Positions 23,524-34,920 are shown, counted from the first letter of the stretch. The stretch: DNA of 64,000 nt from Buddleja alternifolia (GCA_019426215.1 CM033403.1:1369001-1433000), one strand, 5' to 3'. Notes: generated by a model from the sequence alone, not told the origin. Numbers and translations: made by a program.

Positions 23524-26500
23524 GACATTTTAGATTATTACTTAGAACTGGATTTTATTTGGATTTGATTGAGACTTTCGTTGTACCGTCTTTTAGACGA
23601 AATTTAGTTTCCATTTCTGCATTAGACAAATTCGGTTATTCTTGTTCTTTTGGAAATAGAAAATTTGATCTTTTTCAAAATTCAAAACTGGTTGGATCTG
23701 GTTCCTTGTCGGTTTATGATAATCTATACTTGTTAGATACTATTGCCTCATTGGATGAATCCTTGCATGTTAGTACTCGAGGTGTTAAGCGAAAATTAAC
23801 CAGTGAGAATTCAGCTTCATTGTGGCACAAACGATTAGGTCATATCTCTAAAAGGGGAATAGAGAGACTTGTGTCTGACGGTATTCTCGATCCCCTTAAT
23901 TTCAATGATTTTGATGCATGTGTTAACTGTATTAAGGGGAAACAAACAAATGTTAGGAGATTTGATGCCAACAGAAAAGTAGAGGTCTTAGAACTTGTTC
24001 ACACGGATATTTGTGGACCATTCCCTTCGGCTTCTTGGAATGGTCAACAATATTTCATCACGTTCATAGACGACTATTCAAGATATGGCTATCTTTATCT
24101 CATCCATGAAAAATCGCAATCACTGGACGTGTTCAAAAATTACAAAGCTGAAGTTGAAAATCAGCTCAGCAAAAGAATCAAAAGCGTTAGATCTGATCGT
24201 GGTGGTGAATACTACGGTAGATATGACGGTTCAGGTGAACAACGTCCAGGTCCATTTGCGAAATTCCTAGAGGAATGCGGTATCGTTCCACAGTACACTA
24301 TGCCAGGGTCTCCGACCATGAATGGTGTTGCTGAGAGACGAAACAGAACGCTTAAGGACATGGTGAGGAGTATGATCAGTCATTCTACCTTACCTCAATC
24401 ACTCTGGGGAGAAGCTCTAAAGACCGCAGTGTATATACTCAATAGAGTGCCAACTAAGGCAACTACAAAGACCCCTTATGAGCTTTGGACAGGCAAGAAG
24501 CCTAGTTTAAAGCATTTACACATTTGGGGATGTCCAGCTGAGGCAAGGCCCTACAGGCCAAATGAAAAGAAACTGGACTCCAGAACTGTCAGTTGTTACT
24601 TTATTGGATACTCTGAGAGATCCAGGGGTTACAAGTTTTATGATCCCACTACCAAGTCTATTTTTGAGACGGGTAATGCCCGGTTCTTTGAGGATGTTGA
24701 GTTTGCGGGGGGTGAAAGGGCTAATGATTTTGTCTTTGAGGAAGAATATGTAGATATTCCTCAAGTTGCTATTAATAATGATCAGGATCAGGCTTCCATA
24801 CCTGACATTATTCAAGAAGCAACTCCGGATCAAGACAATATCAATCAACTCCCTGTGCAGGTCGTTCCAGAAGAACAAACTCTACAACCTCAAGAACTAA
24901 TGCCATTAAGGAGATCCACTAGAGAGAGAAGGAATGCAATTTCGGATGATTATATTGTGTTTCTTCAAGAACATGATTTTGATATTGGAGTGATGGAAGA
25001 TGATCCAATCAACTCCCATCAAGCCATGGAAAGTACTAACTCTCAAAAGTGGATCGATGCTATGAATGAAGAGATAAAGTCCATGATGGACAATGACGTG
25101 TGGGACCTGGTTCCATTACCAGAAGGTGCGAAACCTATTGGTTGCAAATGGATATTTAAGACCAAAAGGGATTCGAAAGGCAATGTTGAAAGGTACAAAG
25201 CACGTCTTGTTGCTAAGGGCTTTACACAGAAAGAAGGCATCGATTATAAAGAGACTTTCTCTCCGGTTTCATCGAAAGACTCTTTCAGGACAATAATGGC
25301 ATTGGTGGCATATTTAGATCTTGAGCTACATCAGATGAATGTTAAGACTACGTTTCTCAATGGTAACATTGAAGAGACGATTTATATGGTGCAACCAGAA
25401 AACTTTGTATCGGGAGATTCAAAGAAAATGGTTTGCAAATTAAAGAAATCCATCTATGGGCTTAAGCAAGCATCTCGTCAATGGTATCACAAGTTCCATC
25501 AAGTTATCAGCTCATTCGGTTTTGAGATGAATATAGCAGATGATTGTGTGTACCACAAGTTCAGTGGGAGTAAGTATACCTTTTTAATCTTGTATGTCGA
25601 TGATATATTGCTTGCCACCAACGATATAGGCATGTTGTGCGAAACCAAGAAATTTCTAGCTAAGAACTTTGAGATGAAAGATCTTGGTGACGCCTCTTTT
25701 GTATTAGGGATCCAGATATACCGAGATCGTTCTCGGGGTATTCTTGGATTATCACAAAAGAGTTATATCGAGAAAGTTCTTCAGAGATTTGGCATGCAAG
25801 ATTGTAAACCAGGAGACACCCCTGTTGCTAAGGGAGACAAGTTTAGTTTAAGTCAATGCCCCAAGAGTGACTTTGAAACTAAGGAAATGCAGAAGATTCC
25901 TTATGCTTCGGCTGTAGGGAGTCTAATGTATGCTCAGGTATGTACGCGTCCAGATATTGCGTATATTGTTGGGATGTTAGGGAGATATTTAAGTAACCCA
26001 GGAATGGATCACTGGAAAGCAGCCAAGAGAGTCATGCGGTATTTACAAAGAACAAAGGGATACATGCTCACATATAAGAAATCAGATCAATTGGAGATCA
26101 TAGGCTATTCTGATTCTGATTTCGCTGGATGCGTTGATAGTAGAAGATCCACTTCAGGCTATGTCTACCTGCTTGCTGGAGGAGCCATTTCATGGAAAAG
26201 TGCTAAACAGACACTCGTAGCCTCCTCCACCATGGCAGCAGAGTTCGTAGCGTGTTATGAGGCATCCAATCATGGAATATGGCTGAGGAACTTTGTCACT
26301 GGGCTACGGATTTTAGATGGTATAGAAAGACCACTTAAGATATTCTGTGACAATAAGTCTGCAATGTTGTATTCCAACAACAACAGGAGCTCGACGAAGT
26401 CTAAGTATATAGAAATCAAGTTCTTAGTTGTGAAAGAAAGAGTTCAGAGTGGGCAGATGTCTATAGAACATATAGGTACAAACTCCATGGTTGCGGATCC

Positions 26501-26585
26501 GCTTACTAAAGGGTTACCACCAAAGGTCTTTCATGAGCACACTGCTCATATGGGTGTGGTAGCACTTGAGGATATTCAGTTTTAG
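23524..26585 (+). CDS. Copia-1 pol: integrase, reverse transcriptase, RNase H
   Basis: An open frame of about 1010 codons in a different frame from gag, entered by the frameshift. The family has no separate pol start, so the first TTG or ATG has no meaning. Domains: GAG-pre-integrase zinc-binding region (LWHKRLGH near residue 88, with C-x2-C at CVNC); integrase core ([28 protein letters not shown]); reverse transcriptase ([17 protein letters not shown], catalytic YVDDILLA near residue 678); RNase H ([10 protein letters not shown] near 851, then SSTMAAEF and [10 protein letters not shown]). No internal stop was seen. Apart from the upstream frameshift it looks functional. Confidence 0.93.
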
Positions 26586-27014
26586 TGGGAGTTTGTGTCT
26601 TTTATTTGCTTTTGGTTGTAGACATTTGCATTTGGTTATTTGGTTTATGGTTATTTTAGTTATTCCGGAATTTAAGTTTATGGTTTATGTTTATCTCTGA
26701 ACGTGTTTGAATGATCTCACTAAGGTTTAAGGGAGGACCAGTTGAAAATATGCATGCTAGGATCGCATGGCATGTAATTTTCATGCTACACATCCGTACT
26801 TGATCCATGTCATTTGGTTATATCAATATACGTGACCATTGATAGGTTTAGTCACGATTATATGTGATGAAAGCCGCTTTGATCCTATGTTGGTATAATT
26901 GATGGACCGGATTGTTTGGAAAATTGCTTAAGGTAATGATGACGAAATTTGGAGTACTCATAAGGTTATTTAATACACGGTTATAAGGTGACACATATAG
27001 CCCAAGTGGGAGAT
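26586..27014 (+). other. Copia-1 3' untranslated region and polypurine tract
   Basis: 430 bp after the pol stop without coding potential, ending in CCCAAGTGGGAGAT immediately before the 3' LTR. This is the polypurine tract that primes plus-strand DNA synthesis. Confidence 0.8.
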
Positions 27015-27478
27015 TGTTGGATTTAGAATCCAATCTATATATGGGCAATATGTGAAAGTCGTGTATTAATAGTCATCATATTAATTGAACCAAGATTATG
27101 TGATCAATTAAGATATATGGTATTTTGGGTTTTAAAGCAATTAAGGAAAATACGGGATTTTATGGGATATTATGTGTAGAAGCCAATTATTTTATTTCCT
27201 CTTTTATGATGGGCTAAATTGGAAATAAGAATAATAACTTATTATAAAAGGGTTGTGGTCCCAAATCATACGGGTTGTTCTATTCTTCTGATTCCCCATC
27301 TTCAGAGAGAATTGAGAGACTCCTAGAGAAACTCAAAGGACTACGTATTGATTTGGAAGACCAACCGCGAAGACTCAAGAATTAATCTGCTATGGCTGAT
27401 TCAGGTACGCTTCCGATTTAATATTTATTACGTGATTATCATGAAGTTCAAAGATCTGGTCAATATAAATTTCTAACA
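27015..27478 (+). repeat. 3' LTR of Copia-1
   Basis: 464 bp; 10 bp shorter than the 5' LTR, mainly because it lacks one of two tandem 8-bp units (agaattca-type) before the internal ATG. It ends TAACA five bases before PARG coding sequence. Its TATA-like box could start transcription into PARG. Confidence 0.95.
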
Positions 27479-27483
27479 TGATT

Positions 27484-30075
27484 TACACTCCATTCTGCCG
27501 TTTTTCCCGCTAATCCTCCGTTCCTCTGCCGTCTTATGGCTGCCGGCGGCGGAGGAAGCCCTAATGTTGCTGTCTAAAGGATCGATTCACAGCAACATCA
27601 ACTCCGGTAAACTCTTTGCCATCGCCATTGCTGACCTACGTAATTCTCTTGAATTTCCTTCTCTACACCCTTCCACCTCACTCGGCTTCGCCTCCTTCTT
27701 CGACCATGTACGCTCTAAGCATAAACCTTTCTGCTTTATTTAATAAACTCAAAATTTCAGTGTAATTTCCTTCTTTTATTTATTTCATTCTGTTTAGTAA
27801 TTGAAGTTAATAGTTCTTGTCAATTTGAATTGATTATATATAATCATATTTAATTCTTTTGTGTGTTCCTCGTTTTTCCATTCGTACACATAGTCGTGGA
27901 ACTATTTGTAACAATTCCATAGCAATAATAATAATAATAATAATAATATAATCTGAGTTATCTTGATATTGAGATTATTGTATACAAAAGGATTGGAGGG
28001 TCCCTTTTTGGCTTGATTCATTTGTAGTGCTATAAGGTAATAAGAATTAAGAGGTTGTGCTTGCCTCTTTCTATTATGTTGGTAAAGTCATGAGATGAGA
28101 GGAGAAACGATTCTGCCCGTTCATATGCTCGCTTTTTACCTCTTGATTGGAAAGCATATATAATGCCTTGTTGAGACTTTTTGGTTGTTTTCGCTTTAGT
28201 TGATGAGTAAGGATGAGGCTGGGAAATGGTTCGGAGAAATAGTTCCACGACTTGCTGATTTACTGTTGAGGTTGCCAGCATTGTTGGAGACACATTATCA
28301 AAATGCAGGTATCTTCAATGGAATGGAAACCGGTCTTAAATTATTGGAATCACAACAATCTGGCATTGTATTTCTGAGTCAGGTACGGTGGAGTGTGTAT
28401 AGTCACTTGTGACTAGTAAATCACCAATTTCAACTGCATATCATTACTTTTCGTGAAATCTTATGATTTATCAGAATAATACACATACACATATAACAAT
28501 AGTTGTATGTATCTGATATTTTTGAAATAGACTGCGAAATATGCGTAAACAGATTCTTCTTTTGCTTAAGGCTGCATTAAATCACAATCTCTGACTATGA
28601 TAAGGTTGCATGCTTGTTTCAGGAATTGATTGCTGCTCTTCTGGTTTGTGCTTTTTTTTGCTTGTTTCCAACAATTAATAGAGGCGCCAAACATCTTCCA
28701 CGTATCAACTTTGATAATTTGTTTATGTATGTTTTCAACCTTTTTTTTGGTATTTTGTGATTCTTATAAGTATTCTATGGCAAAATAAAGTGTTTGTGCT
28801 CTCTTTTCTGTTTTTCGGAAGCAGGAGGGCCTGCTCATCCTCTGTTTTCTGTTTTCAGGTATCTACACGAGCGTTACAGTGTGAATCAGGAACACAAAAT
28901 AAAGTGCATTATCCACTATTTTGAGAGGATATGCTCGGATATGCCTATGGGGAATGTCTCGTTTGAAAGAAAGGTTCTCCCTTTAGAAAACAACACATCT
29001 AACATTGTTTACCCAGAGACTCATTTCTGGAGCAAGTCTCCTGTTTCTCTCTGCCACTTGGAGGTATTGAATTAATGAGCAATCGACCTGTTATGAAATT
29101 CTCCAAAAAAATTTGTCAAGTTAGGATAAAATACAAACTCGAATGCTCTATGTGGAGAATTATAGGTCCACACAGTAGAGATGTTGAACACATCTGGGAT
29201 GCCTCTTTTTCTGCTATTTCTCTAAGTTCACTAACCGCTATTTATTTTTAATCCTATGATAGGCCCATACTTCCGGTTTAATTGAAGATCATTCCACTGA
29301 AGCTCTTGAAGTTGATTTCGCAAATAAAAACATCGGTGGTGGTGCTCTCAAGAAGGGCTGTGTACAAGAAGAGATTCGTTTCATGATCAATCCAGAATTG
29401 ATTGTCAGCTCAGTTTTCTTACCTACAATGGCTGATAACGAGGCTATTGAGATCGTTGTTACAGAAAGATACTCAAATTACACTGGCTATGCTTCTTCGT
29501 TCCGCTTTTCTGGAGACAATGTGGATAAAAAAAGTATTGATGAAATGGGCAGGCGTAGAACAAGGAAAATTGCAATGGATGCACTTTCCCGCATTGGTAA
29601 GAAACAATACAAACTGGAATACCTCCTTCGTGAGACTAATAAGGCATTCTGTGGCTTTATTGATCAAACTAAAGCTCAGCAATACCAGACACTATTCGAG
29701 GAAAATAATATATCGAGCAAAGAATATTCAGACTCTGATGGTGAGATCGGAGTTGTGACGGGCAACTGGGGTTGTGGTTCGTTTGGGGGAGATCCTGAAG
29801 TTAAAACTATAATCCAATGGCTGGCAGCTTCTCAAGCACTAAGGCCTTTTGTTATTTACTATACTTTTAACTTGGAAGGGTTGCAGAAGCTCGAACGGGT
29901 TGTACAATGGATTTTATCCCGTAATTGGACCGTTGGCGAATTATGGAATATTTTGGTGGATTACTCGACTAAGAGGCTGAAAGGAGAGACCAAACTTGGC
30001 CTCTTTAATTGGCTTATTCCCTCTTTACATAATGATAATAATCCAATTACTTTGGATATGCCTTGTGCAACATGA
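27484..30075 (+). CDS. PARG: Poly(ADP-ribose) glycohydrolase (PARG), exons 1b-5
   Basis: PARG hydrolyses ribose-ribose bonds of poly(ADP-ribose) on nuclear proteins, ending PARP signals in DNA repair, stress and defence. Exons read as 27484-27707, 28200-28382, 28623-28726, 28859-29063 and 29263-30075 with GT-AG borders and matching phases; with the 22 bases at 20885 they give 516 codons, close to known plant PARGs. The family signature GGG-x7-QEE is seen at about residues 271-283 (GGGALKKGCVQEE), inside the macrodomain-like catalytic fold, followed by INPE, YTGYASSFRF and TGNWGCGSFGGDP. No stop or frameshift occurs in these exons. The linker before VTGNWGCG appears short. The 5' end is cut off by Copia-1, so this allele is probably null or N-terminally truncated. 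Confidence 0.93.
27925..27951. repeat. AAT microsatellite in PARG intron 1
   Basis: About nine ATA/AAT units within the intron between exons 1 and 2. A useful allele marker. Confidence 0.85.
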
Positions 30076-30601
30076 AATCTTCTATTTCTTTTGTAATTTT
30101 TAATTTGTTCTATGTTTTTTAGAATTCGTGTTTGTATATGTTTGATCTGGAAAGTTTATAAAGAGTGGGTGTTCAGTTTTGTTGTAGTGGTGATTTTTTG
30201 TATTTGTATCACTGATTTGATTGTAATTATTGTTTCATTGTAATGCAACTATGATTTTGAACTGATATACCTCTTACAATATTAACCGTCTTATTTGTAC
30301 AATAAAAATAGCCGTCTTATCTGCGGTGTTTGTGGTTTGGTTTTTGCAGTTTCTATTCTAAATTTATACCACCAATAGTTGTAGTTCTAAATTTGGATAG
30401 TTAAAATCAAAACCAGACATTTTGCAACCAATATCATTGCATTCGGTATTACACGGTTTCGCTTTGGTGTCGTACGATTTTGCAGTATTTCCTTTGTAGA
30501 TTTATATACATATTATTATGTCTATTTTTGATGCACAAAAGTCTCCTGAAATTTATCTTATATTCTTTATTTATGACTTTAATATATAAAAGACCTTTAG
30601 A
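30076..30601. other. PARG 3' untranslated and downstream region
   Basis: AT-rich, with an AATAAA hexamer at 30300-30305 and T-rich stretches suitable as a 3' end. I see no gene or element in it. Confidence 0.5.
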
Positions 30602-30706
30602 CTTGACATATTATCAAATAAATAGAAAGAAAAGAAAATATATATATAAAAAAAAGTAAATATAAGTTATATGAATATCTCAATAAATATTAATGAACTT
30701 CAAAAA
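30602..30706. repeat. Left arm of a ~105-bp direct repeat flanking the Athila remnant
   Basis: It begins cttgacatatta and ends gaacttcaaaaa, and matches 36552-36653 with small indels in the TA run. It is far longer than a normal 5-bp retrotransposon target duplication. It is followed by a 16-base filler (30707-30722) that repeats 30656-30671, then by element DNA. Confidence 0.85.
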
Positions 30707-30722
30707 GTAAATATAAGTTATA

Positions 30723-32349
30723 CTACCCCCAAACTTAGCTTTGATCGTCCTCGATCAAATACAATCAAACACACATATGAAGATTGAAAATTTCATTTTC
30801 CAATTCATACACACAACAGCAAGCATTATACCTTCAAAATTGATTATGAAAAACTACACGATGCTTTTGAACATTCAACAATTTGAAAACCTCACAAAAT
30901 CTTAGTTTCCATCCCTATATCATGAACTCCCACATCCATATTCATGTTAAGAGCACACTTTAGAAAAGATTATGCAAATCAATTGGAAGGTAAAGACATT
31001 TAAACAATTCAATATTCGTGAACTCATCGGTGTGTATAAAGTGCAAAAGTCGCAATCAAAAGGTCTTTCTGGCTTGTAACGTAAGGCTAGGTGATGGCTA
31101 GGACCGGAAGATATGGATAAAGTGACTAAGTCAAGAGAGCCTATAACTCAAAATCATCGAGCTAAATTCTCATATAAACCATATAAACGTTCACAACTTA
31201 TCACTTATCCCTTTTTCACTCTATTTTGCCTTTCAACTTACAATCCCCAAACTTGTTTATTTTCATATTGGATTGTACACAGATTTCCAAGCCAAATGAT
31301 ACAATTGAGTGCCAAGATCAAAGACTAGTCGAGAGCACACTTTTTTTTTTTTTTCATATATATATCTCTCTCTCTCTCGACTATTTAGCCCATTGCTCAA
31401 ATTTTCATTTCATCCCTTTTTTTACATAATACTTCAAACCTCAAATATCCCAACATAGCCAAAACATCACTATCTAACTCATATACATTCAAATCAAAAC
31501 AAGGTGACTACCCATATTCAAGTCAAATGATATGAAGTTCTAAACTCTCTTGATTGGGTGCAAGACATTGTTTTTCTTTTAGGCTAGAAGGTGGTTGTCG
31601 TGGCTTATGAAATAAAGACGAATGGTGGTTTCTAGTGTGCTTAACACACTCCATTCTTTTCAATACGGCTCAAATCAAGGTCTAGAGATTATGCAATATA
31701 GAGAAGGCAAAAATGTTAGGCTAATGACAATGAAAGATGGCCTAAATCATTTTATGACTTCATAACATTAATACACACTTCATAGTCAACAAAATTGAAA
31801 GTTCAACGTTTTAAATCCTCAAAAATTCGTATAAGCATGACTAAAAAGGGCTTTCAAGTCACAACATATGATATGTTGACCACAAATAAGGGACTTTGAC
31901 TTCGAGAGAGTAGAGATATTCAAACGCATTATGCTCTTATGCAAGGGTGCACCAATTCATGAATTCTAAATCATAAAGGTTAGACCCCCAAACTTAAAGT
32001 AAACATTGTCCTCAATGTTTATAAAATAAAGTGCAAGGGGAGAGGGAAAAGTGATACACCCGTAACGAGAGAGAATATGGAGGGAGAACTGTAGTGTCGC
32101 ATATCCCGGAATGAAATTTGTATCAAAACTTGCCTGCAAGACTCTCAACGGAACCAGATCAATGTATAAAGCATAACAAAAAGCAACAAAATAGCATGAT
32201 AGAAAAGCGAAAACACGATAACTTCAAAAAGAAACGACACGAAATGAAATAAAACGACGAAATGACAAAACGAAACAAAAGAACTTAGGTTGCCTCCCAA
32301 GAAGCGCTTGTTTATAGTCATTAGCTTGACTCTCCTTTTCTTTTCTTTT
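30723..32349 (-). other. Athila-like 3' non-coding region
   Basis: 1.6 kb downstream of the protease with no convincing coding frame. Near 32290-32320 (minus) the translated phrase KLMTINKRFLGGNL resembles sequence that normally lies after pol in these elements, so pol seems to have been deleted precisely between protease and here. A poly-A/T tract (31340-31353) and a CT run (31367-31378) are present. Confidence 0.6.
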
Positions 32350-33861
32350 TCACCCAATACCAACGACACCTTTAGTGAACATTGGATTAAGGCCTGGTTT
32401 AAACTTCACAGTCTTCGCATCCTCTCTATCTATTTTTCTCAAGGACTTGTCTATAGGTACAACTTGATAAACATGATGAAAGGAAGAGGAGTTTTTCGTT
32501 TCATTTGACAAATCAAATTTCACCTCTTCTTCTCCAACCTTCAAAGTGAACTTACCATTCTTAACATCAATAATTGCTCCAGCTGTGGCTAAGAAAGGTC
32601 TTCCTAGAATAATGGGGACCTCAGCATCATTGGCTATGTCCAAAACTATGAAATCGACTGGAATGACAAGATTCTTCACCTTGACCAAAACATTCTCTAA
32701 GATGCCTACAGGTTGCATTACCGAGCGGTCCGCAAATTGCACGGAGATTGTAGTGGGTTTTAAGTCCGTGAATCCGAACTCCCTACACATAGTTAAGGGC
32801 ATGAGTGAAACACTCGCACCTAAATCACTTAGAGATTTTGAAAAATTCAAATGACCAATAGTGCAAGGTATAGAAAAACTCCCTGGATCTTTTAGTTTTG
32901 GTGGAAGCATGTTTTGTAGAATTGTTGCACATTCCACCGTAGTAGGCATCGTATCATGCTCTTCCACCTTTCTTTTCTTGGAGATGATCTCTTTAAGAAA
33001 TTTAGCATAGTTGGGCATTTGTGATAAAACATCTACAAGAGGAATATCAATACGCAATTGTTTAAAAATATCAAGAAACTTAGCAAATTGCTTATCTAAC
33101 TTCCCTTTTTGTAATGCAAGTGGAAAAGGGGGCCTTGGTTTTGGTACAGAGGGTTCAGGTGAAGATTTTCCCAAAATAGGGGGTGATACCACGACGTTCT
33201 GTTTGGAGTTGGATGCGGCCTTGGGCTTATCTGATCGCTGTTGTGTATCATCCACTTTGTCTCCCAATTTCGGATCAACGAGGTTCTTTCCGCTACGAAG
33301 TGAAACTGCTAGAACTTGTTCCTTAGGATTTTTCTCGGTATCACTGGGTAACGTGCCTTGGGTTCGTCCTGAAAGCATGTTGGCAATTTGCCCAATTTGT
33401 GTTTTTAAGTTCTTTAGTGCAATTTCTTGATTTTTTGAACTTGCTTCTTGAGATTGAAACTTTTGTGTCTTTTCTGCCATGAACTTTTGCAACACATCTT
33501 CCATATTGTTCTTTTTCTCGGTTTGTTGTGGTTGTTGGAACCCTCCTGTCCTTTGAAATGGAGGTTGTTGGAAACCTCCTTGGCTTTGCTGAAAACCGGG
33601 TGGTGGTGGTTTCGCCATATTCGTATTTTGGTTCCATGAGAAATTTGGATGATTTCTCCATCCCTGATTGAAAGAGTTCGAATATGGATTGTTCTGTGGA
33701 CGACTTGAGTTTCCCATGAAGTTTGCACTTTCAACCGTGTTAAGTATCAGGCACTCAAGGTTCATATGATCACCTCCACAATTTTCACAAGTGGCTTTGA
33801 CCTGATTCACTGTGCCCTGCATGAGTCTGAACGCGTCTAACCTTTTGTTTAAGGCTTCCAA
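32350..33861 (-). CDS. Athila-like gag C-terminus and aspartic protease
   Basis: An open frame of 503 codons, in the same frame as the gag ORF that ends at 33862, from which it is separated by one TAA. It begins with a zinc-knuckle-like CENCGGDHMNLEC, then a Pro/Gln/Asn-rich linker (PPPPGFQQSQGGFQQPPF), a Lys-rich middle, and a retropepsin with DLGASVSLMPL and the flap-side ILGRPFLATAGAIIDV. In gypsy proteases the first motif is usually D-T/S-G-A; DLGAS is the form commonly seen in plant Athila elements. It ends just after the protease, with no reverse transcriptase. Confidence 0.85.
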   Translation of the reverse strand: MEALNKRLDAFRLMQGTVNQVKATCENCGGDHMNLECLILNTVESANFMGNSSRPQNNPYSNSFNQGWRNHPNFSWNQNTNMAKPPPPGFQQSQGGFQQPPFQRTGGFQQPQQTEKKNNMEDVLQKFMAEKTQKFQSQEASSKNQEIALKNLKTQIGQIANMLSGRTQGTLPSDTEKNPKEQVLAVSLRSGKNLVDPKLGDKVDDTQQRSDKPKAASNSKQNVVVSPPILGKSSPEPSVPKPRPPFPLALQKGKLDKQFAKFLDIFKQLRIDIPLVDVLSQMPNYAKFLKEIISKKRKVEEHDTMPTTVECATILQNMLPPKLKDPGSFSIPCTIGHLNFSKSLSDLGASVSLMPLTMCREFGFTDLKPTTISVQFADRSVMQPVGILENVLVKVKNLVIPVDFIVLDIANDAEVPIILGRPFLATAGAIIDVKNGKFTLKVGEEEVKFDLSNETKNSSSFHHVYQVVPIDKSLRKIDREDAKTVKFKPGLNPMFTKGVVGIG

Positions 33862-34785
33862 TTAAACAACGACACCTGAACTATCTCCAATTTCACACAC
33901 TCCGGCTGGCTTCTTGGGCAATGTGATTCGTTCAGTTGGCCATTGATAGTTGTTTTCGTCCATCAGCTCAATTAACGCCCAATCTTCATCGGGTGACTTG
34001 TTCATGATAGTTCCGCCTGCTGCGGCATCCAAATTCGTTCGGAGATTAGGACCCAATCCTAAGTAGAAGGTTTGCACAAGTGTCGGCATGGCTAACCCGT
34101 GGTGTGGGCATTTCCTCAGAAGTTCCTTAAAACGCTCCCATGCCTCATAAAGTGATTCCCCCTCAAATTGACGGAAGCTAGTGATTTCAATTTTCATGGC
34201 TGCTGTCTTGCCGGGTGGAAAAAACTTGGACAAAAATTTATCCACCATTTGATCCCAAGTATGAATAGAGCCGGTCGGCAAAGAGTTGAACCATTGTTTA
34301 GCTTTGTCTCTGAGGGAGAATGGGAATAACCTTAACCGTATTGCGTCATCAGTCACTCCATTATTCTTGAAGGTATGGATAATCTCCAAGAACGTTGCTA
34401 TGTGAGCATGAGGATCATCATGGAGTAAACCGGAGAATTGAACCTGGTTCCCTATTATCTGGATATACCCCGGCAGGATTTGAAAGGTGTTAGCCTCTAC
34501 CGGTGGTAGAACAATTGGCCTGGCAGCTCCTTGAATGTTTGGCATCAAATAATCCCTCAAAGGGCGTTGTGGAGGAGCCTCTGGTTGGTTTAGAGGGAAG
34601 CGAAGTTTCGCAAGCTCCCTACGAACTGCTTCTTCTAAGATGGCGGGATCTATGTGAATAGGAGGATTAGGATCCATTGTATCTTGATGTTGTTGAGCCT
34701 CTCTTTGTAGTCTTACCCCTCTAGTAAATGTTCGTTCAATTTCAGGGTCCAACTCCGCTAGTCCAATCCGATTAGTGCGGGTCAT
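33862..34785 (-). CDS. Athila-like gag
   Basis: 307 codons from the ATG at 34785-34783. It contains the retrotransposon gag core: LRLFPFSLRDKAKQWFNSLPTGSIHTWDQMVDKFLSKFFPPGKTAAM-type sequence around residues 150-200, followed by YEAWERFKELLRKCPHHGL. This is the classical gypsy capsid region that packages RNA in virus-like particles. The frame ends in a single TAA at 33864-33862; the next codons continue in the same frame into the zinc knuckle, so the stop is probably a point lesion in a longer gag-pro ORF, although a read-through arrangement cannot be excluded. Confidence 0.88.
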   Translation of the reverse strand: MTRTNRIGLAELDPEIERTFTRGVRLQREAQQHQDTMDPNPPIHIDPAILEEAVRRELAKLRFPLNQPEAPPQRPLRDYLMPNIQGAARPIVLPPVEANTFQILPGYIQIIGNQVQFSGLLHDDPHAHIATFLEIIHTFKNNGVTDDAIRLRLFPFSLRDKAKQWFNSLPTGSIHTWDQMVDKFLSKFFPPGKTAAMKIEITSFRQFEGESLYEAWERFKELLRKCPHHGLAMPTLVQTFYLGLGPNLRTNLDAAAGGTIMNKSPDEDWALIELMDENNYQWPTERITLPKKPAGVCEIGDSSGVVV

Positions 34786-34920
34786 GCACTAGACAAGATC
34801 AACCTTGCACAAAGAAAGACAAAACAATTAGTAGGAAAAAAAATGATCTAAGCTCAGAAAGAATAAGAGAATCTCAATATTAGATAAAAACAGTTGTCCC
34901 CGGCAACGGCGCCAAAAACT

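Larger units (their letters stand above)
20907..27478 (+). mobile_element. Copia-1: young, near-intact Ty1/copia retrotransposon
   Basis: It is 6572 bp with LTRs at 20907-21380 and 27015-27478, flanked by TGATT (20902-20906 and 27479-27483). The primer-binding site TGGTATCAGAGCC (21383) matches the initiator-Met tRNA type used by most plant Copia elements; the polypurine tract AAGTGGGAGAT is at 27004-27014. Order is gag, protease, integrase, reverse transcriptase, RNase H, which is the Copia order. The two LTRs differ by one substitution, one C-run indel, an 8-bp indel and a GG/T change near the end, so insertion was recent. A single frameshift splits the polyprotein. It lies inside exon 1 of PARG. 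Confidence 0.97.

Noticed and set aside
27392..28206. Fusion of the LTR start codon exon in the 3' LTR (27392-27404) to PARG exon 2
   Set aside because: Splicing from 27405 to the exon-2 acceptor at 28200 would shift the frame and stop after a few codons.
33011..33430. 139-codon plus-strand frame opposite Athila protease
   Set aside because: It is the antisense of a well-supported retrotransposon frame.
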